Part shown: positions 56,506 through 64,000 of the stretch, in pieces
Layout: the number at the start of each line of letters is the position of its first letter
Numbering within the stretch: position 1 is the first letter of the stretch
Origin: JAKPAM01 sp047601745
GTDB lineage: Bacteria; Pseudomonadota; Gammaproteobacteria; Burkholderiales; Burkholderiaceae_E
DNA: 64,000 nucleotides
Assembly (NCBI GenBank): GCA_047601745.1
Contig: JASGIS010000001.1
Coordinates: 1,488,001-1,552,000, forward strand
Direction: 5' to 3'
Notes under the pieces: generated by a model
The model's input: the letters and a program-made list of their open reading frames with translations, nothing else
Told to the model about the DNA's origin: nothing
The model's database searches: none
Made by a program: the position numbers and the translations under genes

Positions 56506-57942
56506 GTGAAAGACTACCTGCAGTTCTACATCGACGGCCGCTGGGTCGACCCGGCCGTGCCGCGCGCGTTGGATGTCATCAACCCGTCCACCGAGCAGCC
56601 GTTCGCCCGCATCAGCCTGGGCTCGGCCGCCGACGTGGACGCGGCGGTGGCGGCGGCCCGGCGCGCGTTCGACACCTACTCGCGCAGCTCGCGCGACGAG
56701 CGCCTGGCCCTGCTCGGCAAGGTGCTGGAGATCTACCAGAAGCGCTACGGCGACATCGTCCAGGCGGTCTCGCAGGAGATGGGCGCGCCGCTGTGGCTGT
56801 CCCAGGCCGCGCAGGCCGCCATGGGCGTCGCGCACCTGTCCACCACGATCGAAGTGCTGAAGAACTTTGCGTTCGAGCAGGTGCACGGCAGCACCGCCCT
56901 CGTGCACGAGCCGGTGGGCGTGGTCGGCATGATCACGCCCTGGAACTGGCCGATCAACCAGATCATGTGCAAGGTCGCGCCGGCGCTGGCGGCCGGCTGC
57001 ACGATGGTGCTCAAGCCCTCGGAGGTGGCGCCGATCAACGCCATGCTGGTGGCCGAGGTGCTGCACGAGGCCGGCGTGCCGCCCGGCGTGTTCAACCTGG
57101 TCAACGGCGACGGCCCCGGCGTGGGCGAGGCGCTGTCCGTCCACCCGGGTATCGACATGATGACCTTCACCGGCTCCACCCGCGCCGGCATCGCGGTGGC
57201 CAAGGCTGCCGCCGACACCGTCAAGCGCGTCGCGCAGGAACTGGGCGGCAAGTCCGCCAACATCGTGCTCGACGATGCCGACCTGGAGGCGGCCGTCACC
57301 CAGGGGGTGCAGGCGGTGATGATGAACTCCGGCCAGAGTTGCAACGCCCCCACCCGGATGTTCGTGCCGCGCAACCTGCAGGCGCGCGCGGTGGCCGCCG
57401 CCAAGGCCGCGGCCGAGGCGACGCCGGTGGCCGACGCGCTGGCCGACGGCATGCACATGGGGCCGGTGGTCAGCGAACTGCAGTTCAACAAGATCCGGGG
57501 CCTGATCCGCAAGGGCATCGAAGAAGGCGCCACGCTGGTGGCCGGCGGCCCGGAGCGGCCCGAAGGCCTGGACAAGGGCTACTTCGTCAAGCCCACGGTG
57601 TTCGCCGACGTGCGCAACGACATGACCATCGCCCGCGAGGAGATCTTCGGTCCGGTGCTGGTGATGATCCCGTACGACAGCGAGGAGGACGCCATCCGCA
57701 TGGCCAACGATACGCCCTACGGCCTGTCGGGCTACGTGCAGTCGGGCAGCCTGGAGCGCGCGCGCCGCGTGGCCTCACGCATGCGGACCGGCATGGTGCA
57801 CCTGAACGGCGCCGGTCCCGACCCCGCCGCGCCCTTCGGCGGTTACAAGCAGTCGGGCAACGGCCGCGAATGGGGCGAGCACGGCTTCCGGGACTTCCTG
57901 GAAGTCAAGGCCGTGATGGGCTTCCAGCCGTCGCCGGGCTGA
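56506..57942 (+). CDS. NAD(P)-dependent aldehyde dehydrogenase
   Basis: 478-residue aldehyde dehydrogenase that would convert the aldehyde made by the PQQ enzyme to an acid. Seen: TPWNWPINQIMCKVAPALAA; the Rossmann-type FTGSTRAGIAVAKAA; catalytic Glu in QELGGKSANIV; catalytic Cys279 in NSGQSCNAPTRM; and REEIFGPVLVMIPY. All catalytic elements present. GTG start with GAGGAG seven bases upstream (56493-56498). By hand count over a short stretch Val is mostly GTG here (11 of 15), while the downstream thiolase uses mostly GTC (6 of 8), suggesting separate ancestry of the PQQ/ALDH pair. Confidence 0.95.
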   Translation: MKDYLQFYIDGRWVDPAVPRALDVINPSTEQPFARISLGSAADVDAAVAAARRAFDTYSRSSRDERLALLGKVLEIYQKRYGDIVQAVSQEMGAPLWLSQAAQAAMGVAHLSTTIEVLKNFAFEQVHGSTALVHEPVGVVGMITPWNWPINQIMCKVAPALAAGCTMVLKPSEVAPINAMLVAEVLHEAGVPPGVFNLVNGDGPGVGEALSVHPGIDMMTFTGSTRAGIAVAKAAADTVKRVAQELGGKSANIVLDDADLEAAVTQGVQAVMMNSGQSCNAPTRMFVPRNLQARAVAAAKAAAEATPVADALADGMHMGPVVSELQFNKIRGLIRKGIEEGATLVAGGPERPEGLDKGYFVKPTVFADVRNDMTIAREEIFGPVLVMIPYDSEEDAIRMANDTPYGLSGYVQSGSLERARRVASRMRTGMVHLNGAGPDPAAPFGGYKQSGNGREWGEHGFRDFLEVKAVMGFQPSPG

Positions 57943-57946
57943 GCAT

Positions 57947-57972
57947 CGCGGCGCGGCGCGGCGCGGCGCGGC
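57947..57972. repeat. Pentanucleotide GCGCG tandem repeat
   Basis: About five copies of a five-base GGCGC/GCGCG unit directly after the aldehyde dehydrogenase stop, followed by GTCCG repeats. Simple sequence, no function evident. Confidence 0.6.
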
Positions 57973-58000
57973 GTCCGTCCGGCGCCCGTCCGGCGCCGCG

Positions 58001-58050
58001 GCCGCCTTGCGCGTCGTCCGGCATCGACGGCGGCAAGGCGGCAAGGCGGC
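58001..58050. terminator. Possible hairpin between aldehyde dehydrogenase and zorC
   Basis: GCCGCCTTGC (58001-58010) can pair with either of two tandem copies of GCAAGGCGGC (58033-58042 and 58041-58050). It lies between convergent genes. No T tract. Confidence 0.4.
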
Positions 58051-58055
58051 GCCCG

Positions 58056-59507
58056 TCAGGCCGGATCCGGCTCGACGCCCAGCGCCCGCAATCGCGCGTC
58101 GGCCTTCGCTTCCCAACCCGCGCCGCGCTCGATGCGCGTGACGGCCGCGTCGCGAAAGCCGTAGCGCAGCGCCTCGGTGCCGCCCAGATACTTGAGCGCG
58201 TGGCGGTCGAAGCTCAGCCGCGTCGCGTCGTACACATAGGCCGGGTTGCCGGTGGTGCTGAACTCGACGATCAGGTAACGGCCGATCTGGAACATCAGCG
58301 CGTCGACGTGCTGCGCGCTCCAGAACGCCGTGTACGCGCCGTTCTCGCGCTCGACCAGTTCGCGGATGCCCGCGTGGCGGCGCGCGATCGAGAGCGTCTG
58401 CGGACAGAAGACGAAGCGCGTCCACGAGATCTGGTCGCGGTAGCGCGACCAGAACGCGCGGCGGCCTTCGTCGGCGTCCTTGCGCGCGACGACGACCCCG
58501 AAGAAGTCCTGCAGGTTGCCGCCGTTGACCCAGCACATCACCCGTTGCCATACCGGTTCGGCGACGCGGTGCCAGGCCGGCGCCTGGCCCGAGGTCTTCA
58601 GCTCCGGATGGCGCCAGACGTCGTCGCGAACGAGGAACGCGTACAGCGCGCGGTGCAGCGGCGCGGACGCGCACTGGTGATAGCGGGTCAGCACGATCGC
58701 CAGGCCTTCGTCGCGGAACACCGGCCGCTTGTCCAGCAACGCCAGCAGCGGCTCGATCAGCGGCTTGAACGCATCGTCGGGCAGCTCGGCCGCCTTGCGC
58801 GCCGCGCTGCGGACCAGCAGGTGCCAGAACCAGCTCGATTCCGGAACGGCCAGGTCGCGCGACAGCCGCGCGAGCGCCGCATCGTCGCCGCGCAGCCAGT
58901 CCAGCGCGTACGCGTCGGTGGCGTCGCGCCGCAGCAGCGCCGTGTTGTCGCGCAGCGCGGCCAGCCAGTCGGGCACCGGTCCCGGGCCGGCCTGCCGGTC
59001 GATCGCGGGCCAGGTATCGGCGAGCAGGCCGCGCAGGCGCTCCCAGCCGCGGCGATCGTCGCCGTCGGCCTTCAACGGATCGAATTCGAAGTACGAGCAC
59101 AGCAGGCCGAACCAGGTCAGCAGGCTCAGCTCGCCGGCGGCGACCGCCTCCGCATAGCGCGACAGCAGCGGCGCCAGCCGCGGATGGCCGATCAGCCGCC
59201 GTCCTTCGACCGCGTCGAGCGGACGGGTCAGCACGCCGGCCAGCAGGTGCAGGTGCTCGCCGGTGGGCCGCAGCCCGCGAACATAAGCGAGCGCGCAGGC
59301 CTGAGGATCGGTATGGACCAAGGTCGCCCTGGCCACGCCCTTGAACAGCTCGGACGCTTGGCGCGCCGCCGCTTCCAGCGCCTCGGGGTCGCCGAGCCGC
59401 AGGCGGGCGACGGCCATCGACTTCAGGCTGCCGGCCAACTGCCGGTGCAGCGACAGCAGCGCGGGCGGCGGCTCGTCGCGCGCGGTCCGGGGACGTGCGT
59501 TCAGCAT
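58056..59507 (-). CDS. zorC: EH_signature-type protein, ZorC-like (Zorya defence system)
   Basis: 483-residue soluble, mainly helical protein. Assigned as ZorC-like from context (last gene after ZorA and ZorB homologues) and from features of EH_signature proteins: ESSWFWHLLVRSA; RVMCWVNGGNLQDFFGVV; DEGRRAFWSRYRDQI, with the conserved FW-RY; and LSIARRHAGIRELVERENGAY. In classical Zorya type I, ZorC acts with ZorD downstream of the ZorAB motor and probably binds DNA. No helicase or nuclease motif is seen in this protein. The start overlaps the zorB stop by seven bases, so it is coupled. The C-terminal half has Arg/Lys and aromatic residues suited to DNA contact (inference). No other family fits better. 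Confidence 0.7.
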   Translation of the reverse strand: MLNARPRTARDEPPPALLSLHRQLAGSLKSMAVARLRLGDPEALEAAARQASELFKGVARATLVHTDPQACALAYVRGLRPTGEHLHLLAGVLTRPLDAVEGRRLIGHPRLAPLLSRYAEAVAAGELSLLTWFGLLCSYFEFDPLKADGDDRRGWERLRGLLADTWPAIDRQAGPGPVPDWLAALRDNTALLRRDATDAYALDWLRGDDAALARLSRDLAVPESSWFWHLLVRSAARKAAELPDDAFKPLIEPLLALLDKRPVFRDEGLAIVLTRYHQCASAPLHRALYAFLVRDDVWRHPELKTSGQAPAWHRVAEPVWQRVMCWVNGGNLQDFFGVVVARKDADEGRRAFWSRYRDQISWTRFVFCPQTLSIARRHAGIRELVERENGAYTAFWSAQHVDALMFQIGRYLIVEFSTTGNPAYVYDATRLSFDRHALKYLGGTEALRYGFRDAAVTRIERGAGWEAKADARLRALGVEPDPA

Positions 59508-60226
59508 GCGCCGAACTCCCGGGCATCGTCCGCGGGAGCGGCGGGCGGCGCCGCGAGTCCGTCGGCCATCTCGTCGGCGGACCAGAACTCGAGCTTGAGC
59601 TCGACGCGCCGGCTCGCCTCCTTCGACGGGCGGCTGGCGTTGAACGCGTAGCCGCCGACGAGGAACAGGTCGCGGATCTGCCGCTTCTGCGCGTCGGTCA
59701 GCGGCTGCTCGTCGGCCAGCGGCGGCGCGTACAGCGCGCAGACGACGCGGCGGCTGCGCTCCAGGCTCAGCCCCAGGTTGTACAGGTAAGTGCCGTCGTG
59801 ATCGGTGAAGCCCTCGACGACGATGCGCCGGATCCAGCGTCGGCCCAGCTCGCTGCGCTGCGCGTCGAGCACCGTCGGCACATAAGCGCGCAGCAGCCGC
59901 GCGCCGGCCAGCGGCAGGTCGGCGCGGTTGCGATCGAAGCGGACGACGTCGCCCAGGTCGATCCGGTACGTCGACTCGTCGACCTCGATTTCCGGGAACG
60001 CGCGCGTGGTCTCGCGCAGCCGCGACATCAGTTCGCGGATGTCGCGGCTGCGCTGGATCTTCGGTTGTTCGGCGGTGCCGACCTCGCGCGTCACGCTGAT
60101 CAGCGTCACCGCCATCACGACGAGGAACAGCACCATCAGCGCCGACATCAGGTCCGAGAAAGAGATCCAGAACGGCCCTTCGGCCTCGTGTCGCGCGCCG
60201 CGGCGCAGGACGATTCGATTCAGCAT
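59501..60226 (-). CDS. zorB: ZorB-like MotB/OmpA-domain protein
   Basis: 241-residue membrane protein. Seen: short cytoplasmic start; a single transmembrane helix WISFSDLMSALMVLFLVVMA with Asp25, the proton-carrying residue of MotB-like plugs; a periplasmic helical linker; then an OmpA-like peptidoglycan-binding domain (about 85-165) with FDRNRADL, IVVEGFTDHDGTYLYNLGLS and ERSRRV, the Asp and Arg that bind diaminopimelate. Together with ZorA it would form the ion-driven complex anchored to the cell wall. Weak ribosome site; preceded by a 135-base gap filled with a tandem repeat after zorA. Could also be an ordinary ExbD/MotB relative, but partners favour Zorya. Confidence 0.8.
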   Translation of the reverse strand: MLNRIVLRRGARHEAEGPFWISFSDLMSALMVLFLVVMAVTLISVTREVGTAEQPKIQRSRDIRELMSRLRETTRAFPEIEVDESTYRIDLGDVVRFDRNRADLPLAGARLLRAYVPTVLDAQRSELGRRWIRRIVVEGFTDHDGTYLYNLGLSLERSRRVVCALYAPPLADEQPLTDAQKRQIRDLFLVGGYAFNASRPSKEASRRVELKLEFWSADEMADGLAAPPAAPADDAREFGAC

Positions 60227-60308
60227 GATCGGAGTCCGTTTCGGTGGCCGTCGTGGCGTCAGCCGGGGAGTGCCCGGGTCGTCCGCCCCGCTTCGTTGTC
60301 CTTGGTTA

Positions 60309-60364
60309 GCACGTATTCCTCAGCGCGTATCCATTAGCGCGCATCCATTAGCGCGAATCAATTA
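60309..60364 (-). repeat. Period-14 tandem repeat starting at the zorA stop codon, with hairpin
   Basis: On the minus strand: TAATTGATTCGCGC (60364-60351), TAATGGATGCGCGC, TAATGGATACGCGC and TGAGGAATACGTGC (60322-60309). The first three bases of the first copy are the zorA stop. The second and third copies contain TAATG. A further partial copy, GGATACGCGC, precedes the stop inside zorA. GCGCGAAT (60351-60358) also pairs perfectly with ATTCGCGC (60365-60372) over a six-base loop. It may tune translation of zorB relative to zorA or end part of the transcripts. Confidence 0.8.
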
Positions 60365-62524
60365 ATTCGCGCGTATCCGCGACAGCGTCAGCCCGATGTG
60401 CTGGACTACGCCGTTCAATTGCTGAACGCCGCTGCTCAGGTGGCGGTCGGTGTCGCCGATCGTGTTCTTCAACTGGCTGGCCAGCGCGCCGCCGAATTCC
60501 TCGAACGAGCGCACCAGCGCGCGATTGATGCCTTCCAGGTACTGCTGGCTCTGCGCTTCGGCGATCTTCAACTGTTCGACGATGCGGTCGAGGTCGCCGA
60601 TCATCCGCTGCGACAGGCCCGCCTCCTGGCGCACCGCCGCGATCAGTCCGGTCAGCGCCTGCACCTGCGTGTCGACGGTCTGGCGGGTCTCGTCGTACCG
60701 CGCGAAACCGGCCTGCACGGCCCGGGCCGACTGCGCCAGCGATTCGCTGGTCGCGGCCAGGTGCGCGGCGGTGGCCGTCGAGCGCTCGAGCACGCCGCTG
60801 ACCGCCTGCCCGGCCGTTTCGAAACGCTGTGCGGCGCCGGCCAGGCTGCCGGCACCGGCGCTCAGGCCGGCGATCGCCTTGCCGGTCGCCTGGCCCAGCA
60901 GATCGATGTGCCGCTGCGTCTGCGAACCCTGGCGCACGACGGCCTCGAGCAACTGGCCGATCCGCGTCGACAGGCCGCCGACCAGTTCCTTCGTCTGCGT
61001 CGACAGCTCGGCGACCAGGTCCCCGGTGTGCGTCGACAGCCCGTCCACCAGATCGCGGGTCTGCGATGCCAGCCGCGTGCCGCGAGCCTCGTCCTGCGAG
61101 GCCGCCGCTTCGCGCGAGTGATCCAGGTGCGCGACGAAGCCGCGCAGCTCGTCGAGCAGCAGCGTCTGCATCGTCACCGACTGCGTGACCGCTTCTTCGA
61201 GGCTGCCTTGCAGCCGATCGGTCAGCGCCTGGCCCGAGTCGTGCGCGTGCCGGACGAGTCCTTGCAGCGACGATTCCATCGCGGCCTGCAGCAACGACTG
61301 CGCGCGTGCCATCGCCGATCCGATCGCGTCCTCGATCGTCCTGCCGATCGCCGCGCCGTCGATGACCGGGGCCGGCGGCGCGGCCGGCGCGGCGGCGGCG
61401 GCCGGTGCGGCCTCGGCGTTCTGCTGCGCGAGCTTCATCATCCGCGCGATCTGGCCCAACTGGTTCGACGGCACCGCCATCGCGGCGCTCAGCCGTTCGC
61501 CGATCGTGTCGGCCAGCCTCGGGCCCAGGTCGCCCAGTCGCGCGTGCATCGCATCGCCGACGCGCTCGCCGATCCGTTCGGCCAGCTTCGCGCCCAGCGC
61601 ATCGCCGATCCGCTCGCCGATCGCGTCGGCCAGCGCCTGCTGCGCGTCGCGCTGCGCGGCGATCTGCCGTTCGGTCAGCGAACTCATCAGCGTCGACAGC
61701 TCGTGCACCAGCGATCGCTTCAGTTCGGCCGCATGCCCTTCGGCCTTCTCCGACGACGCGACCAGCCGCGACAGGTATTCCTCGCCGGCGCCGGTCGCGT
61801 ACAGGCCGTCGATCGCATGCGTCAGCGCCTCGACCTGGCGATAGAACAGCGCCAGGCACAGCCGGCTCGTGAACGTGACGAACATCGCGCAGCCGATCGC
61901 CAGCGCCGACACGCCGAACGCGTGGGCGACACCGTCGAGCAGCGGCTTGAGGCCGGCCACCGCGGTGGCCGTGTCGCTCGGGTCGAAGCCGCCGAGTCCG
62001 TCGAGCAGGCCGGCGAACGTGCCGAGGATGCCCAGCCCGGTCAGCACGCCCGGCAGGTGCCGCGTGAAATCGTCGAACAGCCGGTTGTCGACCAGCGCCT
62101 CGCGCGTGAAGAACGTCTCGGCCGGCACCGTCGCGCGCACGCGCCGCGCCGCCGGCGACGCGGATGCGGATGCGGATGCGGATGCGCGCGCGCCGTGCAG
62201 CGCGCCGTCGTCGGCCGGCTGCGCGTGCAGCGTGTTCGCGTATTCGTCCCACAGGTGGCGCAGCGGCTCGCCGGCCAGCACGCGCGCGACTTCGTCGGGA
62301 TCGATCTGTCCGTTGGCGCGTGCGCCGGCGCCGGTCGCCAGCGCGCGCAGTCGACGCACGGCGCGCGAAAGCTGCCAGCCGGTCCGCGCGCCTTGCGTCG
62401 CGTAGCCGATAACGAAGCACAGCGTCAGCATCGCGACCGCGGCGAGCACGGCGAGCGGCAGCCCGTGCAGGTTCTTCAGGCCGGGGACGTTCTGGCTGAG
62501 CCAGTTCAACAAAGGCGTAAGCAT
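60362..62524 (-). CDS. zorA: ZorA-like MotA/ExbB-family membrane protein with long tail
   Basis: 720-residue protein, the length typical of ZorA. Seen: three predicted membrane helices (about 22-42, LPLAVLAAVAMLTLCFVIGY; 157-178, HLPGVLTGLGILGTFAGLLD, the MotA/ExbB channel helix; 200-222, HAFGVSALAIGCAMFVTFTS); then a cytoplasmic tail of nearly 500 residues, largely helical and coiled-coil-like with heptads of Ala, Leu, Gln, Thr (e.g. AQRFETAGQAVSGVLER). In Zorya this tail projects into the cytoplasm and signals to effectors. A short SASASA repeat (about 113-123, from GCATCC DNA repeats) lies in the loop after helix 1. Start ATG 62524 is chosen since it leads into the first helix; no strong ribosome site. 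Confidence 0.82.
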   Translation of the reverse strand: MLTPLLNWLSQNVPGLKNLHGLPLAVLAAVAMLTLCFVIGYATQGARTGWQLSRAVRRLRALATGAGARANGQIDPDEVARVLAGEPLRHLWDEYANTLHAQPADDGALHGARASASASASASPAARRVRATVPAETFFTREALVDNRLFDDFTRHLPGVLTGLGILGTFAGLLDGLGGFDPSDTATAVAGLKPLLDGVAHAFGVSALAIGCAMFVTFTSRLCLALFYRQVEALTHAIDGLYATGAGEEYLSRLVASSEKAEGHAAELKRSLVHELSTLMSSLTERQIAAQRDAQQALADAIGERIGDALGAKLAERIGERVGDAMHARLGDLGPRLADTIGERLSAAMAVPSNQLGQIARMMKLAQQNAEAAPAAAAAPAAPPAPVIDGAAIGRTIEDAIGSAMARAQSLLQAAMESSLQGLVRHAHDSGQALTDRLQGSLEEAVTQSVTMQTLLLDELRGFVAHLDHSREAAASQDEARGTRLASQTRDLVDGLSTHTGDLVAELSTQTKELVGGLSTRIGQLLEAVVRQGSQTQRHIDLLGQATGKAIAGLSAGAGSLAGAAQRFETAGQAVSGVLERSTATAAHLAATSESLAQSARAVQAGFARYDETRQTVDTQVQALTGLIAAVRQEAGLSQRMIGDLDRIVEQLKIAEAQSQQYLEGINRALVRSFEEFGGALASQLKNTIGDTDRHLSSGVQQLNGVVQHIGLTLSRIRAN

Positions 62525-62628
62525 CGCACCAACTCTGTGGCGCGCCGACAGGGCGCGGATCGTGTCGGCAACGAGGCTACGCGCGGGCCGTCGCGTCCAG
62601 CCGCGGATAAGGGCGGGAAAAGGTCGGT

Positions 62629-62634
62629 TATTAT
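62629..62634 (+). promoter_or_regulatory. Possible -10 box of the thiolase-like gene
   Basis: TATTAT in the 148-base divergent region between zorA and the thiolase-like gene. No good -35 box at 16-18 bases was seen, and the zorA promoter was not found. Confidence 0.3.
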
Positions 62635-62672
62635 CGGGCGCATCCGCATCACCCAGCATGGAGACCGCCCGC

Positions 62673-63836
62673 ATGCGCAAAGCGCTCGCCCATATCGTCG
62701 GTGCCTATGAGCACCCGACCCGCAAGGCCCCCGACAAATCCGTCGCACAGCTCCATGCCGAAGCGGCCCGAGGCGCCCTCGAAGATGCCGGCCTGAGCAA
62801 GGACGACGTCGACGGCTACTTCTGCGCCGGCGATGCGCCCGGCATGGGCCCGGTGTCGATGGTCGAATACATGAACCTCAACGTGCGGCACGTCGACTCG
62901 ACCGACATCGGCGGCTCGTCGTACATCGCCCACGTCGCGCACGCCGCGCAGGCGATCGCGGCCGGCAAGTGCCGGATCGCGCTGATCACGCTGGCCGGCC
63001 GGCCGCGCAGCGAATCGACCGGCGGCCCGATCCCGCGTCCGATCCGTCCCGACGTGCCGGACGTCGAGTGGGAGCATCCTTATGAACCGATCGTGCCGAA
63101 CATGTACGCGATGGTCGCGATGCGCCACATGCACGAGTTCGGCACCACGCCCGAGCAGCTCGCGTGGATCCGCGTCGCCGCGTCGCATCACGCGCAGCAC
63201 AATCCGCACGCGATGATGCGCGACGTCGTCACCGTCGAGCAGGTCGTGCAGTCGCCGATGATCGCCGACCCGCTGCGCCGTCTCGACTGCTGCGTGATCA
63301 GCGACGGTGCCGGCGCGCTGATCGTCACCGACGAGGCCACGGCCAGGAGCCTGAAGCGGCCGCTGGTCAAGGTCATCGGCGCCGGCGAGGCGATCAAGGG
63401 CCAGGCCGGCGGCGCGGTCGACCTCACGTATTCGGCGGGCGTGTGGTCGGGCGCCAAGGCCTTCGAGCAGGCCCGCGTCACGCACCGGGACATCAAGTAC
63501 GCGTCGATCTACGACAGCTTCACGATCACCGTGCTGCTGCAGCTCGAGGACCTGGGTTTCTGCAAGAAGGGCGAGGGCGGCAAGTTCGTCGCCGACGGCA
63601 ACCTGATCTCGGGCGTCGGCAAGCTGCCGTTCAACACCGACGGCGGCGGGCTGTGCAACAACCACCCGGCCAACCGCGGCGGCATCACCAAGGTCATCGA
63701 GGCGGTGCGCCAGTTGCGCGGCGAAGCGCATCCCGCCGTGCAGGTGCCCAACTGCGACATCGCGCTCGCGCACGGCACCGGCGGCTCGCTGGGCACCCGG
63801 CACGGCAGTGCCACGCTGATCCTCGAACGGGAGTGA
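62673..63836 (+). CDS. Thiolase-fold protein lacking the nucleophilic cysteine (DUF35 partner)
   Basis: 387-residue thiolase-superfamily protein homologous to the gene at 13433. Aligning the two, the nucleophile Cys79 of VGGCSFMLHV becomes Ser82 in IGGSSYIAHV, and the C-terminal VCHGVGG becomes LAHGTGG, losing the second Cys while keeping the His. Hence thiolytic cleavage is unlikely. DUF35-paired Cys-less thiolase homologues such as Ltp2 are retro-aldolases, so aldolase chemistry on a CoA ester is the best guess. Start ATG 62673 has GGAG nine bases upstream (62660-62663); ATG 62658 adds five residues. A DUF35 gene follows four bases later. Confidence 0.88.
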   Translation: MRKALAHIVGAYEHPTRKAPDKSVAQLHAEAARGALEDAGLSKDDVDGYFCAGDAPGMGPVSMVEYMNLNVRHVDSTDIGGSSYIAHVAHAAQAIAAGKCRIALITLAGRPRSESTGGPIPRPIRPDVPDVEWEHPYEPIVPNMYAMVAMRHMHEFGTTPEQLAWIRVAASHHAQHNPHAMMRDVVTVEQVVQSPMIADPLRRLDCCVISDGAGALIVTDEATARSLKRPLVKVIGAGEAIKGQAGGAVDLTYSAGVWSGAKAFEQARVTHRDIKYASIYDSFTITVLLQLEDLGFCKKGEGGKFVADGNLISGVGKLPFNTDGGGLCNNHPANRGGITKVIEAVRQLRGEAHPAVQVPNCDIALAHGTGGSLGTRHGSATLILERE

Positions 63837-63840
63837 ACCG

Positions 63841-64000
63841 ATGAAGAAAGAAATCGCCGCGCCGGTCCTCAGCGCCGAGAGCCGTCCTTATTACGAAGCC
63901 GCCGCCGCCGGCAAGTTCCTGATCAAGCGCTGCACCGCGTGCGACAAGAACTTCTGGTATCCGCGCGCGATCTGCCCGTTCTGCATGGGCGACGACACCG
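63841..64000 (+). CDS. DUF35 OB-fold/zinc-ribbon protein, truncated by window end
   Basis: The first 53 codons of a second DUF35 protein: RPYYEAAAAGKFLIKRC followed by the zinc ribbon pairs RCTACDKNFW and ICPFCMGDD, four Cys intact. The OB fold lies beyond 64000. Only four bases after the thiolase-like stop, so cotranscribed and probably its complex partner. Gene order is reversed relative to the first pair, where DUF35 comes before thiolase. Confidence 0.88.
   Translation, partial: MKKEIAAPVLSAESRPYYEAAAAGKFLIKRCTACDKNFWYPRAICPFCMGDDT

Noticed and set aside
53136..62524. A search by eye for ZorD helicase, HNH nuclease, recombinase or att repeats near the Zorya-like genes
   Set aside because: All open frames on both strands here are accounted for by the annotated genes; no helicase, nuclease or integrase motif was found.

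Overview
The window is a high-GC (by eye close to 70%) chromosomal segment of a betaproteobacterium, most likely of the order Burkholderiales. The evidence is a Burkholderia-type trimeric porin, three Bug/TctC solute receptors, many Liv-type amino-acid/amide receptors and transporters, and rich acyl-CoA chemistry. No rRNA, tRNA, CRISPR array, transposase or phage structural gene was seen.

Layout. 0-10.5 kb: replication and repair helicases (priA with two unusual low-complexity inserts, rep), a phytase-like esterase lipoprotein, a HAD phosphatase, a secreted intradiol dioxygenase fused to a cadherin-like domain, and a solitary soluble KAP-type P-loop NTPase. 10.5-16.4 kb: an acyl-CoA degradation locus (acyl-CoA dehydrogenase; SDR, DUF35 and thiolase; enoyl-CoA hydratase and a GntR/HutC regulator) with matching operator-like palindromes at both promoters. 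16.4-25.5 kb: a TctC receptor, an AcuR/AcuI-like pair (TetR regulator with an apparently leaderless mRNA, and an acrylyl-CoA-reductase-like enzyme), a second acyl-CoA dehydrogenase, a GNAT, a Liv receptor overlapping a Deg-type protease, and a porin. 25.5-52.6 kb: almost everything reads leftward. It holds a MocR regulator (with a divergent DUF2917-like gene), an MltB-type transglycosylase, a Liv receptor, a complete tctCBA transporter, a livKHMGF transporter joined to two amidohydrolases, two tandem IclR regulators, a single-chain biotin-dependent acyl-CoA carboxylase, two near-duplicate receptors, a zinc alcohol dehydrogenase and an ArnT/PMT-type glycosyltransferase. 53-58 kb, rightward: an OafA-type acyltransferase and a quinohemoprotein alcohol dehydrogenase plus aldehyde dehydrogenase, which oxidise alcohol to acid in two steps.

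58.0-62.5 kb: the most notable locus, a compact leftward operon zorA-zorB-zorC resembling the Zorya anti-phage system (a MotA/MotB-like proton-driven complex plus an EH_signature protein). It has neither the ZorD helicase nor the ZorE nuclease of the classical types. A period-14 tandem repeat starts exactly at the zorA stop codon and lies between zorA and zorB. 62.6-64 kb: a second thiolase-like gene and DUF35 gene pair. This thiolase lacks the nucleophilic cysteine and so is probably an aldolase-type or divergent enzyme; the DUF35 gene runs off the window.

Starts were set from reading-frame overlaps and Shine-Dalgarno sites. Family assignments come from motifs read by eye; no database search was run.
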